NCBI GenBank assembly: GCA_030594205.1
Contig: JAUVFR010000009.1
Coordinates: 1 to 48,274, forward strand
DNA length: 48,274 nt
DNA from: Methanobacteriota archaeon
Lineage (GTDB): Archaea; Thermoplasmatota; Thermoplasmata; RBG-16-68-12; JAJISG01
Direction: 5' to 3'
A program made the translations under genes and the position numbers. The notes under the pieces are model-generated. The model saw nothing but the letters and a program-made list of their open reading frames with translations, was not told where the DNA came from and ran no database searches. Positions within the stretch are counted from its first letter, which is position 1. Every line of letters begins with the position of its first letter. Positions 33,531 to 42,654 of the stretch are shown here, piece after piece.

Positions 33531-36500
33531 ATGACCAACCTTAGCTTGAGCCAGGCAATGAGGGGCTACCTGGAGGAGCTGAACGGGGAGGCCGAGGCGT
33601 GCTACACTATCGCCCGCCACGCCCGGGCGCAGGGGATGGACCCGGAGCTCACCGTGGAAATCCTCGCGGCGGAGGACCTGCCGAGTCGGGTGGAGCGCCT
33701 CCTGGAGGCCTACGATCTGGAGGGAATCGCCCAGCGGATTCGGGAGCTGAGCGTCCATCACGACCGCGAAGAGGCCTCCCTGCTACTGGCGCGGGAGCTG
33801 GCCCAGGAGCCGGGGCGGAGCATGGAGGAGCGCATCGAACGCGCGATTCGAGCGGGCCTCGCCCTCCTGACCGAGGGCGTCGTCGTGGCCCCCTTGGAGG
33901 GACTGGGGGGCGTTCAGGTCAAGCGGAACGAAGACGGGACCACCTACCTGGACGTGTTCTATGCTGGCCCGATTCGGTCCGCCGGGGGGACGGCCCAGGC
34001 TCTCAGCGTGCTCATCGCCGACGTGGTCCGCCGGGAGCTGGGCATCGGGGCGTATCGGCCGACGAAGGAGGAGGTGGAGCGTCTCAAGGAAGAGATTCCC
34101 CTCTACAAGCAACTTCAGCACTTGCAGCATACCCCTACTGGTAGGGACATCGAGCTGGTCATGGGCCACTGCCCGGTCGGCATCAACGGGGAGGGCACGG
34201 AGGAGGAGGAAATCAGCGGCCACCGGGACCTCCCCCGGATGGAGACGAACCGCATTCGTGGTGGCGCCTGTCTCGTCATTGCCGAAGGACTCTGCCTCAA
34301 GGCGCCCAAGATCCTCAAGCACGTACGGAATCTCCAGATCGACGGTTGGGATTTCCTCGCCCGCTACCTGGAAGAGCGGAAGAACAGCGAGGAAGAGACA
34401 GAGAAGGAACCCAGCTTCATCCAGAACGTCATTGCGGGTCGACCGGTCCTCGCCCACCCGAGCCGGAAGGGCGGGTTCCGCCTCCGATACGGCCGCACGC
34501 GCGCGACGGGACTCGCGGCGCTGGGCGTCCACCCGGCCACGATGCACCTCGTCGACGAGTTCGTCGCGATTGGGACGCAGATCAAGGTGGAAAAGCCAGG
34601 GAAGGCGGGTGCCGTTTCGCCCTGTCCGACCATCGAGGGGCCCCTGGTTCTCCTGAGGGACGGCAGCCTGACCGAGGTTTCCACCCTGGAGGAGGCACGC
34701 CGGGTTCGGCCTGAGGTCGTGAGCCTCGTGGACCTGGGGGAACTCCTCGTGGCCGTCGGCGAATTCCTAGAGAACAACCACGTCCTCCTCCCTGGCGCTT
34801 ACGGCCTCGATTGGTATCGGACGGAGCTCGAGGCCCACCTGGGCCGCCTTCCCGACAATTGGGAACGACCGTCTTTCGAGGAGGCGGAAACCTGGTCGCG
34901 TGAGTACGCCGTCCCGATGCACCCCCGCTTCAACCTCTTCTGGCACGAGCTGTCCGTGCAGGAGCTACGGGCGTTGCGTGAGAGCCTCGCGGAGCACGGT
35001 CGGTGGGCGGAAGGGCACCTCACCGTACCCGCTGCGGACGATCTGCAGGCTTCCCTCGTGGACCTGGGGGCCCTCTTCCGCCGGGAGGGGAACACCTTGC
35101 AGGTCGGGCGTCACGGTCGCGCCCTCCTACTGGGACTCGGTCTTGCGGTGGTGGACGGAAGGCTCCGGGCCGGGAAGGAGGTGAAGGCAGAAGGTGCCCT
35201 TGAGTACGTCTCGCGTCTCTCCGGGATCACCCACAGGGCCCGAGGACCCACGCGGATTGGGGCGCGGATGGGCCGCCCGGAGAAGGCGCGGCCCCGCCTC
35301 ATGAAGCCACCTCCCCACGGCCTCTTCCCCCTCGGCGTGCAGGGAGGCCCCCAACGGCTATTGGGCAAAGCCCTCGAGAAGGATCGAGTCGTCGCGGAGG
35401 TCGGGATTCGAAAATGCACCGAGTGCGGTCGGTCCTGGTTCCTCTCCAGGTGTCCCTGTGGTGGCCATACGGTCCCTGGGGGTCGAACCGTGGAGGAGAG
35501 TGTCCCTCTACGGGAGGTGTTCAACAGGGCCCTGAAGGCCCTGGGCCTCACCCGAATGCCGGGCGTGAAGCTGGTCCGGGGGATGATTTCTGGGATGAAG
35601 ACTCCCGAAGCCCTGGAAAAGGGATTACTGCGGGCGAAGCACGAGATCCACGTGTTCAAAGACGGGACCTGCCGATTCGACATGACGAACCTCCCCCTCA
35701 CCCACTTCCGACCCGGGGAGGTCGGCCTCTCCGTGGAGCGGACACGGCAGCTGGGTTACGAATACGACGTCACCGGGAAGACCCTGGAGGATGCGGACCA
35801 ACTTGTCGAGCTGCGGCCCCAAGACTTGGTCGTTTCGGAGGACTGCGCGGCCTACCTCGTCCGGGTTGGCCGTTTCGCGGACGACCTCCTCACCCTCGTG
35901 TATGGCCTGGAACCCCACTACGGGTTCGAGACCCCCGAGGACGTGATTGGTCATCTCGTGATGGGTCTGGCCCCCCACACCTCCGTGGGCGTCCTGGGTC
36001 GGGTCATCGGCCTGACCCCGGCCCAAGCGTGCTTCGCACACCCCTTCTTCCATGCCGCCAAGCGCCGCGACGCCGACGGGGACGAGGACTCGGTGATCCT
36101 CCTCCTGGACGGCCTCCTCAACTTCAGTCGCGGCTTCCTGCCGGAGAAGCGAGGCGGGCTCATGGACGCCCCGCTCGTGTTGAGTACACGCATCGATCCC
36201 AAGGAGGTGGACCGGGAGGTCCACAACATGGAGGTGTGCAGCGCCTACCCCCTCGAGTTCTTCGAGGCGGCGGAACGGGGGCGCCACCCTCGGGAGGTGG
36301 CGGACCTAGTGGACACGGTGGCCCAGAGGGTGGGCTCGGTCCTCCAGTTCGAGGGGTTCGGGTATACCCACGAGGTCGAGCGTTTGGATGAGGCGCCGCT
36401 GCGCACGACCTACACGAAGGGAGGGATGCTGGCCAAGATTGAGGGCCAGTTGGCCCTGGCAAACCGGATTCGAGCGGTCGACGCCGAAGACGTGGTTGCC

Positions 36501-36881
36501 CGAATCGTCAATCACCACTTCCTACCCGACCTCATCGGCAACCTTCGGGCTTTCACGAGCCAGCGCTTCCGGTGCACGAAGTGCAACGCCAAGTATCGCC
36601 GCTTGCCTCTCGCCGGTACGTGCCTTCAATGCGACGGCAAGCTGACCCTGACCGTCCACAAGAGGGGGGTCATGAAGTACCTAGAACTCTCGAAACGCAT
36701 CGCGGAGGAGTACGCGATCTCACCTTACCTTCGGCAGCGCATCGGCCTTGTCGAGGAGGCCATCGTGTCGATCTTTTCCGACGAGAGTCGTCAGGTCGTG
36801 CACCTGGAGGACTTCCTCGAGTCCAGGTCCCCCTCGGACGAGGCCCTAGGCGCGACGGGCGCGGCCGATGAGGAGACCTGA
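33531..36881 (+). CDS. polC: DNA polymerase D large (catalytic) subunit DP2
   Basis: Replicative polymerase catalytic subunit found in non-crenarchaeal archaea, 1116 aa. The N-terminal region has SAGGTAQALSVLIADVVRRE and the motif GGACLVIAEGLCLKAPKI. A zinc module occurs at CTECGRSWFLSRCPCGGHT near residue 630. The double-psi beta-barrel active site is in RRDADGDEDSVILLLDGLLN (Asp cluster ~846-850). A C-terminal zinc pair is at CTKCNAKYRRLPLAGTCLQC. No intein interrupts it. The small subunit DP1 is not in the window. Confidence 0.96.
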   Translation: MTNLSLSQAMRGYLEELNGEAEACYTIARHARAQGMDPELTVEILAAEDLPSRVERLLEAYDLEGIAQRIRELSVHHDREEASLLLARELAQEPGRSMEERIERAIRAGLALLTEGVVVAPLEGLGGVQVKRNEDGTTYLDVFYAGPIRSAGGTAQALSVLIADVVRRELGIGAYRPTKEEVERLKEEIPLYKQLQHLQHTPTGRDIELVMGHCPVGINGEGTEEEEISGHRDLPRMETNRIRGGACLVIAEGLCLKAPKILKHVRNLQIDGWDFLARYLEERKNSEEETEKEPSFIQNVIAGRPVLAHPSRKGGFRLRYGRTRATGLAALGVHPATMHLVDEFVAIGTQIKVEKPGKAGAVSPCPTIEGPLVLLRDGSLTEVSTLEEARRVRPEVVSLVDLGELLVAVGEFLENNHVLLPGAYGLDWYRTELEAHLGRLPDNWERPSFEEAETWSREYAVPMHPRFNLFWHELSVQELRALRESLAEHGRWAEGHLTVPAADDLQASLVDLGALFRREGNTLQVGRHGRALLLGLGLAVVDGRLRAGKEVKAEGALEYVSRLSGITHRARGPTRIGARMGRPEKARPRLMKPPPHGLFPLGVQGGPQRLLGKALEKDRVVAEVGIRKCTECGRSWFLSRCPCGGHTVPGGRTVEESVPLREVFNRALKALGLTRMPGVKLVRGMISGMKTPEALEKGLLRAKHEIHVFKDGTCRFDMTNLPLTHFRPGEVGLSVERTRQLGYEYDVTGKTLEDADQLVELRPQDLVVSEDCAAYLVRVGRFADDLLTLVYGLEPHYGFETPEDVIGHLVMGLAPHTSVGVLGRVIGLTPAQACFAHPFFHAAKRRDADGDEDSVILLLDGLLNFSRGFLPEKRGGLMDAPLVLSTRIDPKEVDREVHNMEVCSAYPLEFFEAAERGRHPREVADLVDTVAQRVGSVLQFEGFGYTHEVERLDEAPLRTTYTKGGMLAKIEGQLALANRIRAVDAEDVVARIVNHHFLPDLIGNLRAFTSQRFRCTKCNAKYRRLPLAGTCLQCDGKLTLTVHKRGVMKYLELSKRIAEEYAISPYLRQRIGLVEEAIVSIFSDESRQVVHLEDFLESRSPSDEALGATGAADEET

Positions 36882-37115
36882 GGTGAGGAGGGCGCCCAGA
36901 CCGGCGACGAGGGCGAGGGTGCCGCCCAGGAGAACGGTGAGCCAGATCTCCTCGGGCATGAAGAGGGCGACGAGGAACGCGAGCAAGCCGATGCCGAGAA
37001 GGGCGGCCCCGGCCTTACCCACGGCGGGGAGGCGGAGGGCGTAGCTGCAACTCGGACAAACGAACGCGTTGGGATTCTCAAGCGCGCCGCGACAGCGGGG
37101 GCAACGGTCCGGCAT
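36846..37115 (-). CDS. Small zinc-ribbon membrane protein
   Basis: 89 aa: an N-terminal zinc ribbon (CPRCRGALENPNAFVCPSCS) followed by two hydrophobic helices (GAALLGIGLLAFLVALF and LTVLLGGTLALVAGLGALLT) and a short basic tail. Such ribbon-plus-two-helix proteins are frequent in Thermoplasmatota-like genomes, with no known function. It overlaps the end of the polymerase gene tail to tail by 36 bp. Confidence 0.7.
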   Translation of the reverse strand: MPDRCPRCRGALENPNAFVCPSCSYALRLPAVGKAGAALLGIGLLAFLVALFMPEEIWLTVLLGGTLALVAGLGALLTSGLLIGRARRA

Positions 37116-37141
37116 CCCGCCGAAACGAGTGTTCGAAACTA

Positions 37142-38233
37142 CTAAAAGCTGGCGCCGTCCGTGGCGGCTTCCAAGATGCCCTTCATGGCCCTTACGAAAG
37201 GCTCCTCCCCGAACCGTTCCGCCTGCGTCTCCGCCGCCGTCCGCAGGCCGAGCAGGGTAGCATCATCCAGTCCCCGGATCTTCTCGACAAACGCCTCGGG
37301 GTCCGGCGGGAGGAGCCAGCCCGTCGCCCCGTCACGCACGCTTTCCGGGTAGCCCCCCTCGTTCGTTGCAAGGACCGCCTTCCCCGAGGCCATCGCTTCG
37401 ATGGGCGTCAGGCCGAAATCCTCGTCGACGGCCGTGGCGACAACCCCGCGACATCGGGCGTAAAGGTCCACAAGTTCCTCCTCGGGGACCTCGCCCCGGA
37501 GGGTCACGTTGGAGGGCGGATCGAGGCCCGCGACGTAGCGGGCACTGTGGTCCCCAGGGGCCCAACCCCCCACAACCACGAGCCGCTCCTCCGGAAGGCG
37601 TCGGAAGACCTCGAATTGCAGGTCGACCCGCTTTTCCGGATACAGTCGGTTCACGCTAAGCCAGAAGTCCCCCAGCTCCCGGAAGCGGAACTGGGAGGTC
37701 GCGACGGGAGGGTACACGACGGGGGCCTCCCGGTCGTAATACCGGCGGATGCGCTGTCGAACGTTTTTGCTGATGGCGACGATGCGGTCGACGCCGTGGA
37801 CGGAGGCTCGATCGAGACTGGCATGGACCCGGGACCAGGCCCGGTAGAGGGGTCGCTGGGGGGGCGAGAGGCTCGAAAGAAGGGCCTCACGTCGATCGTA
37901 AAAGGCCCGCACCGGGGTGTAACAGTACAGCACGCCCGGACGGTGTCGCTCTCCCGCATGGTGGGCCCAGTTCCCCGAGAAGACGAACGCATCATACCCG
38001 GATATCCGGGCCATACGAAAGCGCCCAGAGGCGTGAATCTGCTTCAGAGGGGCAGACAGGACCAGAGGACCGAGATCGTGAATCCGGACGCGTTGCTCGC
38101 CGAGGCGGGTCAGGACTTCGGGCCGAAGATTGGTGGTGAACAAGTCTGCGTCGAGGGCCCTGGCCAGGGTGAGCATGGCCTTCTCTCCGCCCCCGATCTT
38201 ATCGAAGTAGTCGTGGAATATGGCGACACGCAT
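37142..38233 (-). CDS. GT4-family glycosyltransferase
   Basis: 363-aa retaining glycosyltransferase with GT-B fold, probably cytosolic and membrane-associated. It starts MRVAIFHDYFDKIGGGEKAM, the N-terminal glycine-rich loop. The donor-binding C-terminal domain has VNRLYPEKRVDLQFEVFRRL and the E-x7-E motif DEDFGLTPIEAMASGKAVLA. Likely role: adding sugars in envelope glycan or N-glycan assembly. It shares a divergent promoter with the polytopic membrane protein at 38299, and the two may work in one pathway. A GGAGG site precedes the ATG. Confidence 0.9.
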   Translation of the reverse strand: MRVAIFHDYFDKIGGGEKAMLTLARALDADLFTTNLRPEVLTRLGEQRVRIHDLGPLVLSAPLKQIHASGRFRMARISGYDAFVFSGNWAHHAGERHRPGVLYCYTPVRAFYDRREALLSSLSPPQRPLYRAWSRVHASLDRASVHGVDRIVAISKNVRQRIRRYYDREAPVVYPPVATSQFRFRELGDFWLSVNRLYPEKRVDLQFEVFRRLPEERLVVVGGWAPGDHSARYVAGLDPPSNVTLRGEVPEEELVDLYARCRGVVATAVDEDFGLTPIEAMASGKAVLATNEGGYPESVRDGATGWLLPPDPEAFVEKIRGLDDATLLGLRTAAETQAERFGEEPFVRAMKGILEAATDGASF

Positions 38234-38263
38234 GGACTCCCGTACGATGCCCCTCCTGGTGCA

Positions 38264-38280
38264 TCAAGTTTAATATCGCC
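38264..38280. promoter_or_regulatory. Divergent TATA region for two glycosylation genes
   Basis: AAGTTTAATATCG reads as a TATA-like box on both strands. It is ~25 bp before the GTG at 38299 and ~35 bp before the minus-strand ATG at 38233. Confidence 0.5.
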
Positions 38281-38298
38281 CACTCCGGATGCGGGAGT

Positions 38299-39948
38299 GT
38301 GCGGCGGTCGACCGGATTCGCTCTTCTTGCACTGGTCTTCCTCTCCCTCTACATCCGTCTCATTCCCGTGACCCAGTTTCTCTACTGGGGGGGGGACTTT
38401 GGGGAGTACTTTGGCCTCACGCGGGCCGTCTATGAGGTCCAGCCGCTGCCCAATCCGTACCTGGGATGGGGCGTGACCTATCCCGAATTCCCCGGCCTGT
38501 TCGTTCTCAACGCCGTGGTCGCGTGGACCGGGATTCCGCTCGAGGCCGCCGCCGTGCTCCTCGTGCCCATCCTTGCCGCCCTCGTCGTGATCCCCGTCTT
38601 CCTGCTCACCCGCGAGGTGACCCGGAGGGACGGGGCGGCCCTCGTGGCCGCGGCCATCGTGGCCGTCCTGAGCCCCCACGCCTACCTGACCTCCCACGCC
38701 ATCCCGGGCGCCCTTGGGGACCTCCTCTTTGTCACCGGCCTCCTCCTTCTCGTCCGGCTCCGTTCGGACGCCCGAATGCTGGGGCTGCTGATTCCCGTCG
38801 CCCTCGCCCTCGTCCCCCTCCACCACCTCTCGAGCTACTTTCTGATCGTGGCGGCCTTCTTCGTCCCGTTCTTCCGGGTGGTCGTGTGGCGAGCCCGATG
38901 GGAGGAGATTCGGAGAGAGACCGGATTCCTGGCCTTCCTCGTGGCCATCAACGTGACCTATTGGGTCACCTACGCGGAGACCTTTCGTCTCTTCCTCGGG
39001 TTCGAGCGCGTCTCACCCTTCCTGACGGCCGGACTTCTCCTCGTGCTTCCGTTTGTCCTGTTCCCCCTTGCCCGGCTCCGCGCCCGTACCGCCTGGAGGT
39101 TTCGTCCTCGCTGGCCCTCTTCGAGGCGATCCTGGCGCGTCCTCTTCGGCGTTACCCTCGCCGTCGCAGGCCTCATCGCCTTCACCACCCTGGTCCAAGT
39201 GCCCGGGACGAACATTTCCATCCCGGTCCCGGGCCTCCTCTACGCCGCGGCCTTCCTGCCCCTGCTACTCCTCGCGGCCCTCGGGCGGAAAGCTTTCGAC
39301 TTCCTCCCGCAGGGCGCCCTCATTACGGGAGCCTTCCTCGCCCTGACCCTGTCCTGGGTCGTCGGGAGCGGGGTCGCCCCGGCGTTCCTGGTCCCGTACC
39401 GGCACTTCCAGTACATGGTACCCCTCCTGGGCGCCTTCGCGGGGATGGGCGCGGTGATCCTGTCCCGAAAGACGGGTGCCCGGATTCTCGTCCCCGTCCT
39501 TGCGGGTTTGGTCGTTCTGGCGGCGGCGACCGCCATCCCGCCTCGGGAAGTCCTGGCCAACCATTTCGAAGGCACCCGACCGGACGCGCTCGTGGGGGTC
39601 GAATGGGCGGGGACCCGCATTCCTTCGCTGACGGCCACCGATCACCGCGCCTCCACCATCCTCTTCGGCTTCGTGGCGGTCCGTGGAACGTGGGACACGG
39701 TGTCGGCGCCACTGCACGCTCCTACGTTCGAGGTGGCTCGCGAGGAGATGGCTGCGATGCCGGACCGGGACCGGATTGATTTCGTCGTTCTCGACAAGGA
39801 CATGATCGCGGGGGCATCCCTGCTGCCGTGGGATCCGGCCTTACCCCTCTCCCCCGAGGCCCAAGCCAAGTTCCAGGGTCCGCACTATCTCAAGCTCTAC
39901 GACGACGGGTACGCGCAGGTCTATTGGGTGAACTGGGGCACGGCATGA
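38299..39948 (+). CDS. Polytopic membrane protein, GT-C glycosyltransferase-like
   Basis: 549 aa with about 11-13 predicted helices and a C-terminal soluble part. The first extracytoplasmic loop carries acidic residues (YWGGDFGEYFGLTRAVYE), as in GT-C enzymes, which use polyprenyl-phosphate sugars. The soluble end includes ATDHRASTILFGFVAVRGTW. Acceptor and sugar are unknown; an uncharacterised membrane protein is the alternative. The GTG start sits ~25 bp after the TATA box. It is divergent from the GT4 gene. Confidence 0.75.
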   Translation: MRRSTGFALLALVFLSLYIRLIPVTQFLYWGGDFGEYFGLTRAVYEVQPLPNPYLGWGVTYPEFPGLFVLNAVVAWTGIPLEAAAVLLVPILAALVVIPVFLLTREVTRRDGAALVAAAIVAVLSPHAYLTSHAIPGALGDLLFVTGLLLLVRLRSDARMLGLLIPVALALVPLHHLSSYFLIVAAFFVPFFRVVVWRARWEEIRRETGFLAFLVAINVTYWVTYAETFRLFLGFERVSPFLTAGLLLVLPFVLFPLARLRARTAWRFRPRWPSSRRSWRVLFGVTLAVAGLIAFTTLVQVPGTNISIPVPGLLYAAAFLPLLLLAALGRKAFDFLPQGALITGAFLALTLSWVVGSGVAPAFLVPYRHFQYMVPLLGAFAGMGAVILSRKTGARILVPVLAGLVVLAAATAIPPREVLANHFEGTRPDALVGVEWAGTRIPSLTATDHRASTILFGFVAVRGTWDTVSAPLHAPTFEVAREEMAAMPDRDRIDFVVLDKDMIAGASLLPWDPALPLSPEAQAKFQGPHYLKLYDDGYAQVYWVNWGTA

Positions 39949-39967
39949 GCGACGGGAGATCCGTGTC

Positions 39968-40348
39968 CTACTGGGCGACCGCTTCGTAACACACGTTGCA
40001 GTTGTCCAGATCGGCGATCTCCCGGTGGTAATTGCAGAATCGATCCGTGTCCATGATTTGCCAGCAGATCGTGTTCATGCGACCAACCTGGGCGGGTCGA
40101 GAGAGCCCCCCTGCGATGTCCTGTGCGAGATCCACGACGAACCCGTCGATCTCCGGGAAGAGGGAAAAGACGCCGTCGTCCTCCCCTCGGGCGTGGGTGT
40201 TGTAGTGACTCACCGTCGCTTGGGTGACGCCCAAGCGGTCCGCAACCTCCACCTGCTTCATCCGGTACTCCTGCAGCAGGACGCGTGCAAGGCGGGCGCG
40301 AATCGTGGGGAGAACCTTGTGGACGACGAATTCATAAGGCTGGAGCAT
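39968..40348 (-). CDS. HTH transcriptional regulator with C-terminal cysteine cluster
   Basis: 126 aa. The N-terminal helix-turn-helix (KQVEVADRLGVTQATVSHYN, residues ~30-50) resembles the archaeal COG2522-type regulators. The C-terminus has a CWQIMDTDRFCNYHREIADL then DNCNVCYEA arrangement, with four Cys and a His that could hold zinc or an Fe-S cluster and sense redox or metal. The ATG at 40348 is chosen because upstream sequence to 40642 belongs to the neighbouring gene's region. A minus-strand A/T box (AAATATTC near 40385) lies upstream. It clusters with sensory proteins. Confidence 0.8.
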   Translation of the reverse strand: MLQPYEFVVHKVLPTIRARLARVLLQEYRMKQVEVADRLGVTQATVSHYNTHARGEDDGVFSLFPEIDGFVVDLAQDIAGGLSRPAQVGRMNTICWQIMDTDRFCNYHREIADLDNCNVCYEAVAQ

Positions 40349-40437
40349 CGGGCCCCCAGACACTTCATAAGAAAGGGTTCGTGAATATTTAATCGTATCT
40401 TGGTCGCCGCGATTCGGTCCTCGAATCGAGTGAACGG

Positions 40438-41016
40438 CTAACCCGGAAGCAGCCACGATTGGAACCGGCAGATCCTGTCTCCTCGGGCAATGCAATCCGT
40501 TTCGGAGATACGGAGATTGAGCCCCAGACTCCCCTTGGCCCACCCCGCGCATAGACCTTCGAAGAAGGCGCACGTGGGCTCCGAATGCGGCCTGTTCTCG
40601 CGACTGGCCATGGCAATCACTGTCCCCAGATCGAAGACCCAAACCAGCCGCTCTCGTTGGTCGTCATACACGAGTTCGCTGGTCCCAAACCCCGTCCCAG
40701 CGAGGATGGGGGGCATTGCCAGGAGCGTCTCGGCCTTCGGCAGGTTCGGATCGCGGGCACGATCCAGGGCCGCGGCGCTTTCAAGACCCGCGTGATAGCC
40801 AATCTCCCGGCAAAGGTCCCGGGCGGGCGGATGGAGGGTGACATCTTCAAGCACCTCCATCAACTCGAGAACGAGGGGAGACCAGACCACCGCAGGGGAA
40901 CGGGGTTCCCCGGACGCCGGCCCCTGGTCTGGTTCCCAGCGGAACCCCTCGGCAAGAACGGTGTCAAAGTAGGCCTCCACCGATTCGACGGTGAGGCTGA
41001 CTCTGTGGACGGTCAT
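40438..41016 (-). CDS. V4R-domain sensory protein
   Basis: 192 aa. The C-terminal half matches the 4-vinyl-reductase (V4R) ligand-binding domain: PTCAFFEGLCAGWAKGSLGL followed by ETDCIARGDRICRF, the C-x-x-x-GD-x-x-C-x-F signature. V4R domains bind small hydrophobic ligands or metals in regulators. The N-terminus (MTVHRVSLTVESVEAYFDTV) is a separate small helical part. The ATG at 41016 fits better than 41085. It neighbours an HTH regulator and a longin-like protein, suggesting a sensing module without its own DNA-binding domain. Confidence 0.8.
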   Translation of the reverse strand: MTVHRVSLTVESVEAYFDTVLAEGFRWEPDQGPASGEPRSPAVVWSPLVLELMEVLEDVTLHPPARDLCREIGYHAGLESAAALDRARDPNLPKAETLLAMPPILAGTGFGTSELVYDDQRERLVWVFDLGTVIAMASRENRPHSEPTCAFFEGLCAGWAKGSLGLNLRISETDCIARGDRICRFQSWLLPG

Positions 41017-41136
41017 GGGGGTGATCCTCGGGACGAACCATGTCGGGGGTCCCCGTATAAGGATTTCTCGCCCAGAATCGAACATGCAAACGGCGGGAGC
41101 TTCCGGACCCCAGATACGGTCGCCGGCGGACTCCCT

Positions 41137-41550
41137 TCAGAAGACCTTCATCAGGTTCGTCGCGATGGAGATGGTGTCCTGCCCGTCCTTGCGCATCCGA
41201 CCCCCGATGGCACCCTCCCTCAAGTCCGACTCGTTCCTTTCCTCGAACCTTTCAAGGATCTCCTGCATCCCCTGGCGGAGCCCCTCATCCTCGTGGCCCT
41301 CGACGATCAGGATGAGCGTGCAGAACTTTCCCTTATGCGCGAGGACCCGAATGGGACCGTGGTCCAGGGCTTCGAAGAGCTCACTTTGGGTTGTCGGGTA
41401 CGACCGCTCGACAAACTCCAGGATCGGCGCCATTGCGGTGGAGAGGCGGTCTCCGTCCTCCACCAGGGGGCTGCCGAGGTTGTGGGAGACAATCACCTGG
41501 CCCCCGTAGCCCATGAGGCAGCCGTAGAGAATCGGGGCACTCTGGGGCAT
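41137..41550 (-). CDS. Roadblock/longin-like small signalling protein
   Basis: 137 aa with a profilin-like pattern: a two-strand start (ILYGCLMGYGGQVIVSHNLG), a helix (LSTAMAPILEFVERSY), further strands (GPIRVLAHKGKFCTLILIVE), and a long C-terminal helix (EGLRQGMQEILERFEERNES). This resembles archaeal longin/roadblock domains that regulate small GTPases or act as sensor subunits. The ATG at 41550 lies ~25 bp after a minus-strand TATATTATA-like box, so a leaderless start is likely. Fold assignment is by pattern only. Confidence 0.6.
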   Translation of the reverse strand: MPQSAPILYGCLMGYGGQVIVSHNLGSPLVEDGDRLSTAMAPILEFVERSYPTTQSELFEALDHGPIRVLAHKGKFCTLILIVEGHEDEGLRQGMQEILERFEERNESDLREGAIGGRMRKDGQDTISIATNLMKVF

Positions 41551-41622
41551 CTCCACAAAATCTGAGAAACCTATAATATAAAACAATGCACCCGAGTATC
41601 AGTACGATGAGGCGCGGCAATC

Positions 41623-42402
41623 CTACGCGCTCACCTGTAGTCGCGCTGAGCCCTGGACGCCCTCGTGGTGCGCCAAGACGCGATACGCCCCCTTGGACGC
41701 GTTACCGGGGAGCTGAAGCTCGACTCGGAATCGGCTGTCCCTCTCCGTGGCGGCCTCGGCGCTGGCCTGCTCGACGCCTTGCGGGTCAACAATCATAACT
41801 TCGATGGTCCTGGAGGCCCTATCGTTCATCATCAGTTCCCCCGTGACGAGAACGCGATCGCCCGGAGCCACCGTGGAGGGAGTGGATGCCACGGCCACGA
41901 CGTGCCCCCGGGCAATCATTTCGCCCGCGGTTCTCGCGCCACCATGGAGAATCACGGGACCTTTGGAGCCGTCCACGGAGAAGGCGATGACCTCGCCGAT
42001 GAAGGCCGTGTGGTCTCCCATGGGGACCTGCTGCACGATCCGGCACTCGGCATTAAGGAGGGCCTCTCGAATCATGGGCGCACCGATCTTCTCGGCAGGG
42101 TAGGTGTCGAACAGGTCGCTGGAGAATTTGTCCACCTCATTGCCTGTGAAGTGGCCCGCGAAGGACATGGCGTTCACCTGGTCCTCCGACACCAGGTTCA
42201 CCCCGAACTCCTGGCTCTCTTCGATTGCCGTGTGCGTGGCCTTTCCGGGGCGAATGTGAACGCTAATCAGGAACGGGTCATAGGAGACATGAAAGGTCCA
42301 CTCGGCGGCCATCACGTTGTCCCCTCCGCGGCCTCGGGTGGTTACGAGGGAAACCCCTGTCGTGAACTGCCGGAACGCCTCGCGCGCGTTGGCAGATGCC
42401 AT
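41623..42402 (-). CDS. Flavin reductase-like (FMN split-barrel) protein with C-terminal beta-sandwich
   Basis: 259 aa. Residues ~1-160 are a flavin reductase-like split barrel (AFRQFTTGVSLVTTRGRGGD; HTAIEESQEFGVNLVSEDQV), binding FMN and a nicotinamide or acting as a flavin carrier. Residues ~170-255 form an unrelated beta-rich domain (GDRVLVTGELMMNDRASRTI; RFRVELQLPGNASKGAYRVL) like Ig or macroglobulin-type folds that often occur outside the cell. No signal peptide is seen, so it is probably cytosolic. The ATG at 42402 fits the family start. Its electron partner is unknown. Confidence 0.8.
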   Translation of the reverse strand: MASANAREAFRQFTTGVSLVTTRGRGGDNVMAAEWTFHVSYDPFLISVHIRPGKATHTAIEESQEFGVNLVSEDQVNAMSFAGHFTGNEVDKFSSDLFDTYPAEKIGAPMIREALLNAECRIVQQVPMGDHTAFIGEVIAFSVDGSKGPVILHGGARTAGEMIARGHVVAVASTPSTVAPGDRVLVTGELMMNDRASRTIEVMIVDPQGVEQASAEAATERDSRFRVELQLPGNASKGAYRVLAHHEGVQGSARLQVSA

Positions 42403-42520
42403 GGGTAAAACCACGGGGGCGTCGGTGAAAAACGTGACACAGTCCTCGGGAGAGACGGTAGGGGAACCGGAGCCCGGCCCGACAATTACTTCTAAGGCCT
42501 GCCGCTCATCCGGGGCCAGC

Positions 42521-42606
42521 GCCGCCGTAGCTCAGCTGGCGAGAGCGACGGTCTTGTAACCCCGCAAGAAAACCGTAGGTCAAGGGTTCGAATCCCTTCG
42601 GCGGCT
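42521..42606 (+). tRNA. tRNA-Thr(UGU) with a 12-nt intron
   Basis: Acceptor GCCGCCG pairs with CGGCGGC; the T-stem is AAGGG/CCCTT around TTCGAAT and the anticodon stem ACGGT/ACCGT. The discriminator is T and no CCA is encoded. A 12-base insert (42559-42570) follows base 37. CTTG in the exon pairs with CAAG in the intron to form the central BHB helix, with bulges TAA and AAA and a five-base loop closing the intron. Splicing gives the loop CTTGTAA and a 74-nt tRNA. An A/T-rich box at ~42483-42495 is ~30 bp upstream. Confidence 0.93.
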
Positions 42607-42654
42607 TAACCTCATTGGGGGTCCATCAGCGCCGGGCGGACTCCTCCGTCCACC

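Noticed and set aside
33531-36881. Possible intein in the PolD large subunit, a common intein site
   Set aside because: Length (1116 aa) and the uninterrupted active-site region show no intein.
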